Positions 1-7,480 of a stretch of 14,647 nucleotides of DNA are shown here, piece after piece. This DNA comes from CALXSC01 sp035470525 (GTDB lineage Bacteria; Pseudomonadota; Alphaproteobacteria; Rickettsiales; UBA1997): positions 1-14,647 of the forward strand of contig DATIQT010000024.1 in assembly GCA_035470525.1 (NCBI GenBank). The letters are read 5' to 3'. The notes beneath the pieces are model-generated. The model saw only the letters and a program-made list of their open reading frames with translations. It ran no database searches and was not told the origin of the DNA. Position 1 is the stretch's first letter; every line of letters starts with the position of its first letter. Position numbers and translations under genes: made by a program.

Positions 1-140
1 CTTAATCACCCTTCGTCGCTCTAAAATTTTATTGTCTCACCGTATTAAGTTATACGCTATCGCAATAAAATTTTAAATCTCCTCGTATATTTTTGCAAAA
101 GCGGTTTATTTAGTGGTTAAGTGAAACTTGTTTGACTATA
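1..140 (-). repeat. MITE-like repeat, copy 1 (cut by window edge)
   Basis: Read on the minus strand from 140 to 15, this stretch matches the complete repeat copy at 8530-8655 with a single mismatch (a C/G difference at the 14th base) over 126 bases. It ends at 140 in the terminal motif TTTGACTATA, whose reverse complement begins the other copy. Beyond that point (positions 14 to 1) similarity to the second copy fades to chance-like matching, so either this is a different subfamily or the outer half was replaced. No coding sequence is visible inside. The far terminus lies outside the window or has been lost. It sits downstream of the shikimate kinase gene, with about 110 bases between. Confidence 0.85.
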
Positions 141-250
141 AGTATTGAAATTGTTCAAATTTTATTTGCAGAAGGGTCTAATTTGTAAAACTTAAGGAAG
201 AGGCTAAAAACGTCTTAAAATCAATCTCTTTTACTATTTTTTACCTTAGA
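141..250. other. Non-coding spacer between repeat and aroK
   Basis: This short AT-rich stretch follows the stop codon of the shikimate kinase gene. I see only a weak imperfect hairpin (TTAAGGA near 190 against TCTTAA near 212) and no convincing intrinsic terminator or reading frame. Confidence 0.4.
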
Positions 251-808
251 TTATTTTTCATCAAATTCTCTAATATATTGAGCTATTGAAGCCATGATTA
301 CATTAATTGAGGTATCTCTATTCAAATATGTTGTATTTATTGTTATATCTGCTTCTTTATAAATTGGCATTTTTTTGTCAAAAATCTCTTTTAAGATTTC
401 TTCTTTATTTCCTTGTTCCAAGACTGGTCTTGTGTTTTTCCTTTTTACTCTTTCAAGTAATGTATTAAATTCAACATCTAGAAATACTGAAATGGCTTTT
501 TCTTTTATTATATCTCTTATATCTTTATCATCAAAAGCACTACCACCTATTGATAATACTTGTGGCTGGTGGCTGTTTAAAATTTTTGCAATAGTTTTTC
601 TTTCTAATTTCTTAAAATATTCCTCACCTTTTACATTAAAAATATCTACAACACTCATTCCTTCAACTTTTTCAATTTCTCTGTCTGAATCAATAAATTT
701 TATGTTCAACCTTTGAGCTAATGTAAATCCAGTTGTTGTTTTACCAGCTCCCATCATACCTATTAAAATTATAGTTTTTCTATTTGACGGATGTATTTTT
801 TCTTCCAT
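251..808 (-). CDS. aroK: Shikimate kinase-like P-loop kinase
   Basis: Cytosolic kinase of the shikimate kinase family, which phosphorylates shikimate at O3 using ATP in aromatic amino acid synthesis. The 185-residue length is normal. A Walker A loop GMMGAGKT lies at residues 17-24. The DxD substrate/metal motif is D40-S-D42, and the lid arginine occurs in TRPVL (R127). Several usual shikimate-contacting positions differ: the arginine of the ExxFRxxE motif is K66, the GGG loop reads GGS (88-90), and the arginine before the PLY motif is K146. The changes are conservative but occur together. aroB, the common partner, is not adjacent. The gene is divergent from tsaB across about 100 AT-rich bases. 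The family is clear; the exact substrate is less so, since many Rickettsiales keep an incomplete shikimate pathway (from memory). Confidence 0.82.
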   Translation of the reverse strand: MEEKIHPSNRKTIILIGMMGAGKTTTGFTLAQRLNIKFIDSDREIEKVEGMSVVDIFNVKGEEYFKKLERKTIAKILNSHQPQVLSIGGSAFDDKDIRDIIKEKAISVFLDVEFNTLLERVKRKNTRPVLEQGNKEEILKEIFDKKMPIYKEADITINTTYLNRDTSINVIMASIAQYIREFDEK

Positions 809-906
809 ATAGTTAAAAATTTTTAATAAAAATATAACTTGAATAATTTTAAATTAAACAATACTTTAATAATATATAGACTTATGAATATAATTTTCAA
901 GTAAAA

Positions 907-1506
907 ATGCAAAATATTTTATATTTTAACACGATTTTTCAAGGTATAAATATAATTTTACAACTAAATGATGGTTTAATTTTGGAACAAAATTTCGAAA
1001 ATATAAAGCAATCGGAAATTTTAGTATCATCACTCGAACAGGTTTTACACGATAATGGATTGAATTATAGAGATATAAATGTTTTTACATCAATAGTTGG
1101 ACCGGGAAATTTTACTGGTATAAAAACGAGTCTTGCAGTTTTGAAGGCTTTACAAGTTTCTACTGAAGCTAAAATTATAACTTGTAATGCGTTTGATGTT
1201 ATTAGTTTTGCTTTTGAGTTTGATTTAATTGTTTTTGATATGGGTACGATTAAGTATTACGTGAAAGAAAATAATGATTTTTATACTATATACAAAAAAG
1301 ATTTAAAAACTTTTTTGGAAGATAAAAAAGATAAAAAGATTATTAGTAATGATAGAGTTTTAAATGAAAATAATATTATTTATTCTGATTTCACAAATCA
1401 AAAGTGGGTTGATTTAATAAATTATAAAGTAAAAAACAAACTTTGGGCTGATGATATTAAGCCTTTATATATAGAAGAAGCTGGAATTACGAAAAGAAAA
1501 AGTTAA
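907..1506 (+). CDS. tsaB: tRNA t6A37 threonylcarbamoyltransferase subunit TsaB
   Basis: TsaB is the non-catalytic, ASKHA-fold partner of TsaD in the complex that puts threonylcarbamoyl on A37 of ANN-decoding tRNAs. The 199-residue product carries the family hallmark GPGNFTGIKTSLAVLKAL at 65-82 (usual form GPGSFTGLRIGxAxAKGL). It ends in KPLYIEEAGIT, matching the common PLYLRxPDVT tail. The N-terminal strand and turn are divergent: the usual DTS-type motif is not seen (the protein begins MQNILYFNTI), which is typical for fast-evolving AT-rich genomes. No clear Shine-Dalgarno site precedes the ATG. The stop codon overlaps the stop codon of convergent virB11 in the shared bases TTAA (1503-1506), so the two genes have no spacer or terminator between them. 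Confidence 0.88.
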   Translation: MQNILYFNTIFQGINIILQLNDGLILEQNFENIKQSEILVSSLEQVLHDNGLNYRDINVFTSIVGPGNFTGIKTSLAVLKALQVSTEAKIITCNAFDVISFAFEFDLIVFDMGTIKYYVKENNDFYTIYKKDLKTFLEDKKDKKIISNDRVLNENNIIYSDFTNQKWVDLINYKVKNKLWADDIKPLYIEEAGITKRKS

Positions 1507-2495
1507 ATATTGTCTTTTTGATGTTTGAAATAAATTTCAGATATGTATCTAACGCCTTTGGTGCCTCTTTTTAATTGAACTACTATATCTATTACATTAT
1601 TTATGTAATTTAATATATCATCAGGTGGCATACCTAAACCAGCTTGCATAACCATTAGTTTTAATTGTTGGAAAGCCATTTGTGGAGTATCTGCATGGAC
1701 TGTTGTTATTGAACCAGGGTGTCCTGTGTTTATAGCTCGTAAGAAGGAGAATGCTTCTTTTCCTCTTAACTCACCCACAATTATTCTATCGGGTCTTAAT
1801 CTTAAGCATGCTTCTATTAAATCTTGAGTTGTTACATTGGCTCTTCCTTGATCACCTTTTGAGGCTAATAAGTGAACTCTATTTGGAAGCCATGATAAAT
1901 CTATTTCTCTAGCATCTTCAACTGTTATTAGTCTTTCCACTCTTGGTATAGCTAATAAACAAGCATTTGTGAAGGTAGTTTTACCTGTTGATGTACCACC
2001 GGAAATTATCATATTTTTTTTGCTTAATATAGCTTTATATAAAAATTCTTTTGTCATGTTTGCTTTTAATAATTTAGACAAAATAATGTTTGATTCGTCT
2101 TGTACTGCTTCATAAGAAGTTTGTTTAAAAGCGCCCATTTTTTCGTAATCATCAAGTGTCCAAACCATATCACTTTTTTTTCTAATAGACATAACAACAG
2201 TATCATTTTCACATGCTGGAGGAAAAACAACTTGAATTCTATATCCTGAAGGTAAAGTAGCTGATAACAAAGGGTTTTCTTCACTTACTTTTTGTTCTGT
2301 AGCTTGTGCTACTAGTCTTCCTAATGATTTTAAATGTTTTAAATCATATCCAGGCATTTCAACTTTGAACATTTCACCTCTTTTTTCAACCCAAGCTTCA
2401 TTAGGTTTATTAATTGAAATTTCTGTTATGCCTTCTTGTTGTAAAATAAAATTTATAGGTTTTAAATAGACTTCAAGTGCCTCAAAATTATGCAT
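1503..2495 (-). CDS. virB11: Type IV secretion ATPase VirB11
   Basis: Hexameric traffic ATPase that works at the inner-membrane base of the type IV secretion system, powering pilus/substrate switching. The 330 residues show the full set of family motifs: an N-terminal domain (about 1-130), Walker A GGTSTGKT at 166-173, the Asp box TVEDAREID at 191-199, Walker B RIIVGELRGKEAF at 237-249, and the His box GHPGSITTVHA at 258-268. The start is fixed by a strong ribosome binding site just upstream. The gene lies 36 bp after virB10 in the same direction, so they form one transcript. virD4, which often follows virB11, is absent; the neighbour is convergent tsaB instead. Confidence 0.96.
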   Translation of the reverse strand: MHNFEALEVYLKPINFILQQEGITEISINKPNEAWVEKRGEMFKVEMPGYDLKHLKSLGRLVAQATEQKVSEENPLLSATLPSGYRIQVVFPPACENDTVVMSIRKKSDMVWTLDDYEKMGAFKQTSYEAVQDESNIILSKLLKANMTKEFLYKAILSKKNMIISGGTSTGKTTFTNACLLAIPRVERLITVEDAREIDLSWLPNRVHLLASKGDQGRANVTTQDLIEACLRLRPDRIIVGELRGKEAFSFLRAINTGHPGSITTVHADTPQMAFQQLKLMVMQAGLGMPPDDILNYINNVIDIVVQLKRGTKGVRYISEIYFKHQKDNI

Positions 2496-2498
2496 TAT

Positions 2499-2506
2499 AC
2501 CTCCTA
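2499..2506 (-). promoter_or_regulatory. Strong ribosome binding site of virB11
   Basis: On the minus strand TAGGAGGT lies three bases before the virB11 ATG (2495-2493). It is close to perfect anti-Shine-Dalgarno complementarity in a window where most genes have weak or no such site. It fixes the start codon and suggests independent, efficient initiation at virB11 within the virB10-virB11 mRNA. Confidence 0.8.
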
Positions 2507-2531
2507 CAAATACTATTTATAAGGTACATAA

Positions 2532-4013
2532 TTATTTACTGCTCCTTTTATATACTGGTAGTGTTAAATCTTGTGTAACCATAATCATAACTCTTTCACC
2601 TTGTGGGATTCTAATTACTGGACCTTGTTCGGCTATATCATCTACTATATCCTGAGCTTCATCCATAAAATCTTCTGTAGCATTTATTAAAGCATAATCT
2701 GATGCACTTCCACTTGTTGTAGTAGTTTCACCAGTTAAAGAACTAACAGTACTAGTAATGCCTGTAGAATCACTAACTTTTTCAGCTGCTATAGCGGAAC
2801 CAACACTTATAACACTTGCTAAGAATGAATTTGCCAATCTTTGAGCATATCTATTATCTAAATCACCTGGAACACCAGCTCTTCCAAGTCTATCAGAACC
2901 AATAGATGAAATATTTAAACTCATTCCATCAACTCTAATAATTCTATTCCAATTAATTGTAACTCTTGTTTGACCAGATTTTACACTACTTTCATAACTA
3001 CCAATAATTCTCGAACCTTTTGGTATTAAAATATTTTTTCCTTCTTCTGCATATACATCTCTTGTGATAACTGCTCTAACAGTTGAAGCTACATCTGTAT
3101 CAATAGCTGTCTCAAGTACTGCACTGATAACTTTTCCTTGTAAAATTGCTCTTGTTAAATCTGTGACTTTTGTAGGTACAACATCAGGAGATTTATCCTG
3201 AATATCAAGTTTGTTGTCAGTGTATGATAATATAATTGAGTCTGTATCTTGAGCATCACTTCCTTTTGGACCAGATCCAGAACTAACTTTAAACATAGGT
3301 GCAACTTTTCTTTCTTGCAAAACTCTATCTTTTTTAATTTTTTCTAGTGCTTCAGCTTCTTTTTTCTGTTGTTCTAATAAAACTTCTTCATTTGTCATAA
3401 TTTTTCCACCACTTCCCAAAACTATATCACCTGGAAGGTTGATTGCGGAAGCATCTTTAGCATTTATACTCTTAGGAACATTTATTACTATATCAGGTGT
3501 AGTAGCCTCTGTTTGAGGTTGTTTATTAAATTTTGAAATAGCTTCCATCTGTTTTTCCATTGCTTCTTTTACTTTTTCACTAATCATTCTATCGACTTCT
3601 TCTTTTGTAAAAGTTTCTTCATTTTTTTGATTATCAGCAATTTGTTGTTTTATTTCTTCTGGTAATGAAGGTAATTCAGGCAAAGCTGGTACTATATTTT
3701 GTGTTTTTGGTGTTGCAAAATTTTCTTCTAATCCTGTATCTAATAGATCTGCAGCATTATAATCAACATCTTCTAATCTATTTGGTGTTGCTTGTGTACC
3801 TTTTTGAATAACTATTTCATCAGTATTAACTTTTTCTGGTTTAACTTTTTCCTCTTTTATAAAGAAAAAATATATAATAGAAGAAGAAAATATAACTATA
3901 ATAATAATTAAAAGTATTTTGCTTTGTTTTGAGCTTCCAACACCAATACTATCTTCATCAGTTTCAGCAATTTCTTCTTGATTATTATTTTGATTTTGTT
4001 TCATACTGTACAT
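2532..4013 (-). CDS. virB10: Type IV secretion core-complex protein VirB10
   Basis: VirB10 spans the envelope, linking inner-membrane ATPases to the outer-membrane pore. The 493 residues show the expected order: a short polar cytoplasmic tail (1-31), one transmembrane helix (about 32-52), a periplasmic linker with a proline-rich piece (PALPELPSLPEE, 109-120) and a charged coiled region (about 130-235), then the conserved TrbI/VirB10 beta-barrel domain (about 290-488). The barrel domain includes GKVISAVLETAIDTDVAS, the IPKGSRIIGSY strand and a C-terminal IRIPQGERVMIMVTQDL. Residues about 396-460 are the likely outer-membrane 'antenna'. Two in-frame ATGs (4013 and 4004) are possible and neither has a clear ribosome site. 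The stop lies 36 bp before virB11. A candidate promoter lies about 20 bases upstream. Confidence 0.95.
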   Translation of the reverse strand: MYSMKQNQNNNQEEIAETDEDSIGVGSSKQSKILLIIIIVIFSSSIIYFFFIKEEKVKPEKVNTDEIVIQKGTQATPNRLEDVDYNAADLLDTGLEENFATPKTQNIVPALPELPSLPEEIKQQIADNQKNEETFTKEEVDRMISEKVKEAMEKQMEAISKFNKQPQTEATTPDIVINVPKSINAKDASAINLPGDIVLGSGGKIMTNEEVLLEQQKKEAEALEKIKKDRVLQERKVAPMFKVSSGSGPKGSDAQDTDSIILSYTDNKLDIQDKSPDVVPTKVTDLTRAILQGKVISAVLETAIDTDVASTVRAVITRDVYAEEGKNILIPKGSRIIGSYESSVKSGQTRVTINWNRIIRVDGMSLNISSIGSDRLGRAGVPGDLDNRYAQRLANSFLASVISVGSAIAAEKVSDSTGITSTVSSLTGETTTTSGSASDYALINATEDFMDEAQDIVDDIAEQGPVIRIPQGERVMIMVTQDLTLPVYKRSSK

Positions 4014-4031
4014 AATATAAATTATATATAA

Positions 4032-4060
4032 ATAATCTCTTATTAATAAATTATTGTCAA
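4032..4060 (-). promoter_or_regulatory. Candidate promoter of virB10-virB11
   Basis: On the minus strand a perfect TTGACA (4060-4055) is followed after 17 bases by GATTAT (4037-4032), a four-of-six match to the -10 consensus. Transcription would start just before the virB10 ATG at 4013, leaving a very short leader. This is a pattern call in very AT-rich DNA, but the exact -35 and the ideal spacing make it better than background. Confidence 0.5.
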
Positions 4061-4157
4061 GAATTTTAATTATTAAACTAATGTAATACTAATTATATAA
4101 GATCTATTGATAAAATAATTTTTAATTTTATATTTAATAAAATAATATTTAAACTAT

Positions 4158-4955
4158 ATGAAAATTGGAATTACTGGTATTAGAGGCAAAATGGCGAAGG
4201 CATTGGCGTTTGAAGTAATTAGTAATAATTTATTTGATATTAGCGGTGCTTTAGTTAGAGAAGGTTATGATGAAGTTGGTCAAGATATAGGTGATTTTTT
4301 AGGCTTAGATAAGACTAACAGTTTAATTACAGATAATTTGGAAAAACTTTTTGATGATGCTGATGCTGTTATAGATTTTTCTTCACCAGAATTAACAATG
4401 AGATGTGCAGAAGTTTGTGCTAGAAAAGGTAAAATATTAATTTCTGGAACTACTGGTCTGACAAATGACGAAAAAGAAAAATTGGGACAACTTACACAGA
4501 ATTGTATAATAGTTTATTCCGAAAATATGAGTATAGGAGCTAACTTATTATTAAATTTAGTTGAAGAATCAGCTTCTTTACTCAGAAATGATTATGATAC
4601 TGAAATTTTAGAAATGCATAATAGAAATAAAAAAGATGCACCTTCTGAAACCGCTTTAATGTTAGGACAAGCAATTGCTAAAGGTAAGAATTTTAGTGAA
4701 ATTTCAAAAAAAGTTAGAGATGGCATTGTTAATAAAAGAGAAGTAAATGAAATTGGATTTGCTGTTTTGAGATGTGGTGATGTTGTTAGTGAACATACTG
4801 TGATTTTCGCTGGTATGGGTGAAAGAATAGAGTTATCACATAAAGCTACATCTAAATTAATTTTTGTACATGGCGCAATTAGAGCTGCTATTTGGGCTTT
4901 TGAAAAAGAGAATGGTTTTTATAATATGCAAGATATTTTACGGATAAAAAGATAA
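4158..4955 (+). CDS. dapB: 4-hydroxy-tetrahydrodipicolinate reductase
   Basis: Cytosolic NAD(P)H-dependent reductase of the diaminopimelate/lysine pathway, supplying DAP for peptidoglycan. The 265-residue length is usual. The N-terminal nucleotide-binding loop is GITGIRGKMAKAL (residues 4-16), VIDFS lies at 71-75 and SGTTG at 96-100. The substrate-binding signature is EMHNRNKKDAPSETAL (152-167). Against the usual E-x-H-H-R-H-K-x-D-A-P-S-G-T, the catalytic histidine (H154) and lysine (K158) are kept, but the second histidine is N155 and the glycine before the threonine is E164. The C-terminal GAIRAAIWA matches the family's common GAxxAAxW. A weak TTGATA/TATTTA promoter pair occurs at 4107-4136. 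The stop overlaps the ruvX ATG by one base (TAATG). Confidence 0.93.
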   Translation: MKIGITGIRGKMAKALAFEVISNNLFDISGALVREGYDEVGQDIGDFLGLDKTNSLITDNLEKLFDDADAVIDFSSPELTMRCAEVCARKGKILISGTTGLTNDEKEKLGQLTQNCIIVYSENMSIGANLLLNLVEESASLLRNDYDTEILEMHNRNKKDAPSETALMLGQAIAKGKNFSEISKKVRDGIVNKREVNEIGFAVLRCGDVVSEHTVIFAGMGERIELSHKATSKLIFVHGAIRAAIWAFEKENGFYNMQDILRIKR

Positions 4956-5407
4956 TGATAGATAATCCTGAAGATTTTTTAAAAGTTTGTCCTAATGGTA
5001 AATTATTGGGATTAGATGTTGGAACGAAAAATATCGGTGTTGCAATTACTGATGAATCAAGAACAATTTGTCTACCCTCAGAAACTATTGCTAGACAGGG
5101 TAATAAAAAAGATTTTCCTATTTTAATAAATATTTGCAAATCAAAAAATATAAAAGGTATTGTAATAGGTTTGCCACTTTCTTTTGAAGGTGAAGATACT
5201 GAAAGTTCTTTATTTATAAAAAGATTTGCTGAAAATTTTTCAAAAGAAATTGAATTGCCAATGGTTTTTCAAGACGAAAGATTATCTTCATTTATTGCTG
5301 AGGATTTAATGCTTGATGAGATTGGTTCTAACAGAACGAAAAAAGTTGTAGATAAAATTGCAGCTTCTTATATTTTAGAGAGTTTTTTACATTGTTTTTT
5401 AAAATAA
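4955..5407 (+). CDS. ruvX: Putative pre-16S rRNA nuclease / Holliday junction resolvase YqgF
   Basis: RuvX/YqgF has an RNase H-like fold and is implicated in 16S rRNA 5' end maturation and in resolving DNA junctions. The 150 residues carry the three family blocks: GLDVGTKNIGVAITD (19-33, acidic residue D21), GIVIGLPLSFEGE (68-80), and QDERLSS (106-112) followed by DKIAASYILESFL (133-145). These supply the expected acidic cluster (D21, E109, D133). The ATG overlaps the dapB stop, indicating translational coupling. The C-terminus runs up to the region upstream of tolC. Confidence 0.93.
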   Translation: MIDNPEDFLKVCPNGKLLGLDVGTKNIGVAITDESRTICLPSETIARQGNKKDFPILINICKSKNIKGIVIGLPLSFEGEDTESSLFIKRFAENFSKEIELPMVFQDERLSSFIAEDLMLDEIGSNRTKKVVDKIAASYILESFLHCFLK

Positions 5408-5445
5408 TAGTTATAATCATTAAAAAGGAAAACAACCGCCAATAT

Positions 5446-6822
5446 ATGTCTTATAAAAATCTTTTATTAAGTTCTATAATAAGTTTAATCCTAATTTTTT
5501 CGTTTAATAATTCTTCAGCACAACAAGAAAATGAAATAGAATATGAAAAAGTTGTAGACGCTCAAAATAAATTAATTGCAAAAAATAAAACAATCACTTT
5601 TAAACAAATTTTAGAAAATACTTTTGTTAATAATGACAGTATAAATGCTGAAAGAGAAAAAACAAAAGCGGTTGAAAGTCAAAAATTAAAAGTGTTAGGT
5701 GCTAATGCTTTACCAAATATTGGTGCAGAAGTTGGATATGGTCAAACTGATTTTAAACAAAGAATGGCTATCACAACCCTTAAAGATACAGGTTCAACAA
5801 ATTATAATAAAATTTATTTACAAGAACCAATTTTTAAAAGTGGAAGAACAGTTGCTCAATTAAATATGATTAATAGTCAAATAGATATGCAAAGAAATAA
5901 ATTATCTCAAGTTGAGCAACAGGTTGTTTTTGATGCTATATCTATAACTATTGATATGTTACAAGCTAAAGAAATTTTAGATTTAACAATTAAAAATGAA
6001 GAATCTTTAAAAAGTAATTATGAATATGCATTAGCGAGAAGAAAAGTTGGCAGAACAACTATTACAGATTTATATCTTGCTAAAGCTAGATATAATTCCG
6101 CAAAAACTGATACGATTTCTGCAAGAACTAAGTTTTTAGACGCTGAAAGCAATTTCCTAAGAATTACTAAAATAGATCCAAAATTAATTAATGTTAATTT
6201 AGAAACTATTTTTAATAATTGTTTTAATTATGATCTTTTATTTGATACAGTTGTTGAAACAGCTTTATTAAAAAATCCTGGATATCAAATGGCGAAAGAT
6301 AATTATAATATGAATAAAAGCAATTTAAACTATGCAAAAACTAAGTTTTTACCTGAATTATATTTAAATGCTCAAATTCAAAATTCTGACAATACTGATT
6401 TAATATCAAGCAGAGATGCTAGTATAGGATTAAATTTAAAAATTCCATTATTTCAATCTGGAACGGAATATGCAAGTCATAGAGAGGCAGGTCATTTACT
6501 AAATGAATCTAAATTTACTTTAAATGATGTAAAAGATGTTTTATTAAATAAATGTTTTGGTATGTTTGATGATTTCTTTTCTTCAAAAAGTGCTGTAATG
6601 AGTAGTAAAACTTATAGAGATTCTGCAAAAATAGCATTAAAAAATACTATAGTTGAAGAAGGTATCGGCAAAGCAACATTGGTTGATGTTTTAGATAGAA
6701 GAAAAGAATATTTTAATACAGAAATTTCATATTTAAAATATAAAACAACTGTGATAAAATCTTATTATAGTTTAAAATTAATAATGGGTGAATTAAATTT
6801 AACAGACTTATTTAATTATTAG
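5446..6822 (+). CDS. tolC: TolC-family outer-membrane efflux/secretion channel
   Basis: TolC proteins are trimeric outer-membrane ducts for type I secretion and multidrug efflux. From the ATG at 5446 the product has 458 residues and begins with a clean signal peptide (hydrophobic about 5-20, likely cleaved after SSA at residue 25). An upstream in-frame ATG at 5392 would overlap ruvX and put polar, basic residues ahead of the signal, so I prefer the later start; AAGGA about 16 bases upstream is a distant ribosome site. The two-fold OEP repeat is visible: ALPNIGAEVGYG / EPIFKSGRT / ARRKVGRTTITDLYLAKAR in the first half, and FLPELYLNAQIQ / IPLFQSGTEYA / EEGIGKATLVDVLDRR in the second. No periplasmic adaptor or ABC exporter gene is adjacent. 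Whether it serves secretion, efflux or both is not visible here. Confidence 0.9.
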   Translation: MSYKNLLLSSIISLILIFSFNNSSAQQENEIEYEKVVDAQNKLIAKNKTITFKQILENTFVNNDSINAEREKTKAVESQKLKVLGANALPNIGAEVGYGQTDFKQRMAITTLKDTGSTNYNKIYLQEPIFKSGRTVAQLNMINSQIDMQRNKLSQVEQQVVFDAISITIDMLQAKEILDLTIKNEESLKSNYEYALARRKVGRTTITDLYLAKARYNSAKTDTISARTKFLDAESNFLRITKIDPKLINVNLETIFNNCFNYDLLFDTVVETALLKNPGYQMAKDNYNMNKSNLNYAKTKFLPELYLNAQIQNSDNTDLISSRDASIGLNLKIPLFQSGTEYASHREAGHLLNESKFTLNDVKDVLLNKCFGMFDDFFSSKSAVMSSKTYRDSAKIALKNTIVEEGIGKATLVDVLDRRKEYFNTEISYLKYKTTVIKSYYSLKLIMGELNLTDLFNY

Positions 6823-6830
6823 AGGCTTAT

Positions 6831-7478
6831 ATGGAAGAGAAAAAAAATATTGAAGAAAAAGAACCACAAACTCAAGTTAGTGAAAAAAAAGAAAATGATA
6901 CAAAATTTGAAGTAAATGAAGAAATAAAAGAACCGGAAGAACCTAAAAAAACTGCAGAAGATATTAAGTATGTAAAACATAACAATTATGATGAAGATGC
7001 AAAAAATAATTTAAGTTGCGTTTTAAATAATTTTTATATTGATGAAAATGATGTTGCAGATTTAGAAAGAGTAAATGATGATTTTGCTCCAGAAATAGAA
7101 GCAGAAAAAATAAAAATTGAAGAAGAAGAAAAAAAGAAAACCGGTGAAGTTGAAGAAAAAGAAGAAAAGAAGATGGAATTAGAACCATTAAAAAGTGACA
7201 GTAAATTAGAAGATATAGCTGAATTAGATGTTAGCAATATAGAAGAATTCTTGAAAAAAAATGGAAAATTATTTCCTCAAGCAGATAAAAATGTTGAAAC
7301 AAATAATGAAGATGATATTTATAGCAAGGAATTGAATAATTTTAAATTAGATGAAAATTTGTGGAGTGATTTAAAACTTACTAATGAAACAAAAGAAAAA
7401 ATTTTAAATAAAATTAAAATTGAAATGAAAACATTTTTGAAGAATAATTTAATTCCAATATTAAAAAAAGGTAAATAG
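6831..7478 (+). CDS. Acidic disordered protein, PopZ-like (DUF2497) candidate
   Basis: A 215-residue cytoplasmic protein with no signal or membrane segment. Residues 1-120 are extremely rich in Glu and Lys with scattered Pro and Asp, hence probably disordered. Weakly helical segments follow (about 125-147 and 165-180), and the C-terminus is a compact amphipathic block, EMKTFLKNNLIPILKK (198-213). That block resembles the C-terminal oligomerisation signature of alphaproteobacterial PopZ, roughly LKxWLDxNLPxIVE from memory, although the usual final helix after it is missing. In other Alphaproteobacteria popZ lies directly after a tolC gene, as here (from memory). The start has a good GAGG site five bases upstream, and the gene begins eight bases after tolC. 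PopZ would be a polar scaffold that binds ParB and cell-cycle proteins. The alternative is an unrelated lineage-specific acidic protein. Confidence 0.5.
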   Translation: MEEKKNIEEKEPQTQVSEKKENDTKFEVNEEIKEPEEPKKTAEDIKYVKHNNYDEDAKNNLSCVLNNFYIDENDVADLERVNDDFAPEIEAEKIKIEEEEKKKTGEVEEKEEKKMELEPLKSDSKLEDIAELDVSNIEEFLKKNGKLFPQADKNVETNNEDDIYSKELNNFKLDENLWSDLKLTNETKEKILNKIKIEMKTFLKNNLIPILKKGK

Positions 7479-7480
7479 AA

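Noticed and set aside
5392..5445. Longer start for TolC overlapping ruvX
   Set aside because: It would place a basic polar stretch before an already complete signal peptide; the ATG at 5446 gives a normal exported protein.
6964..7237. Minus-strand reading frames rich in Phe, Leu and Ser opposite the acidic gene
   Set aside because: They are mirror images of Glu/Lys-rich codons; they have no ribosome site and no protein-like pattern.
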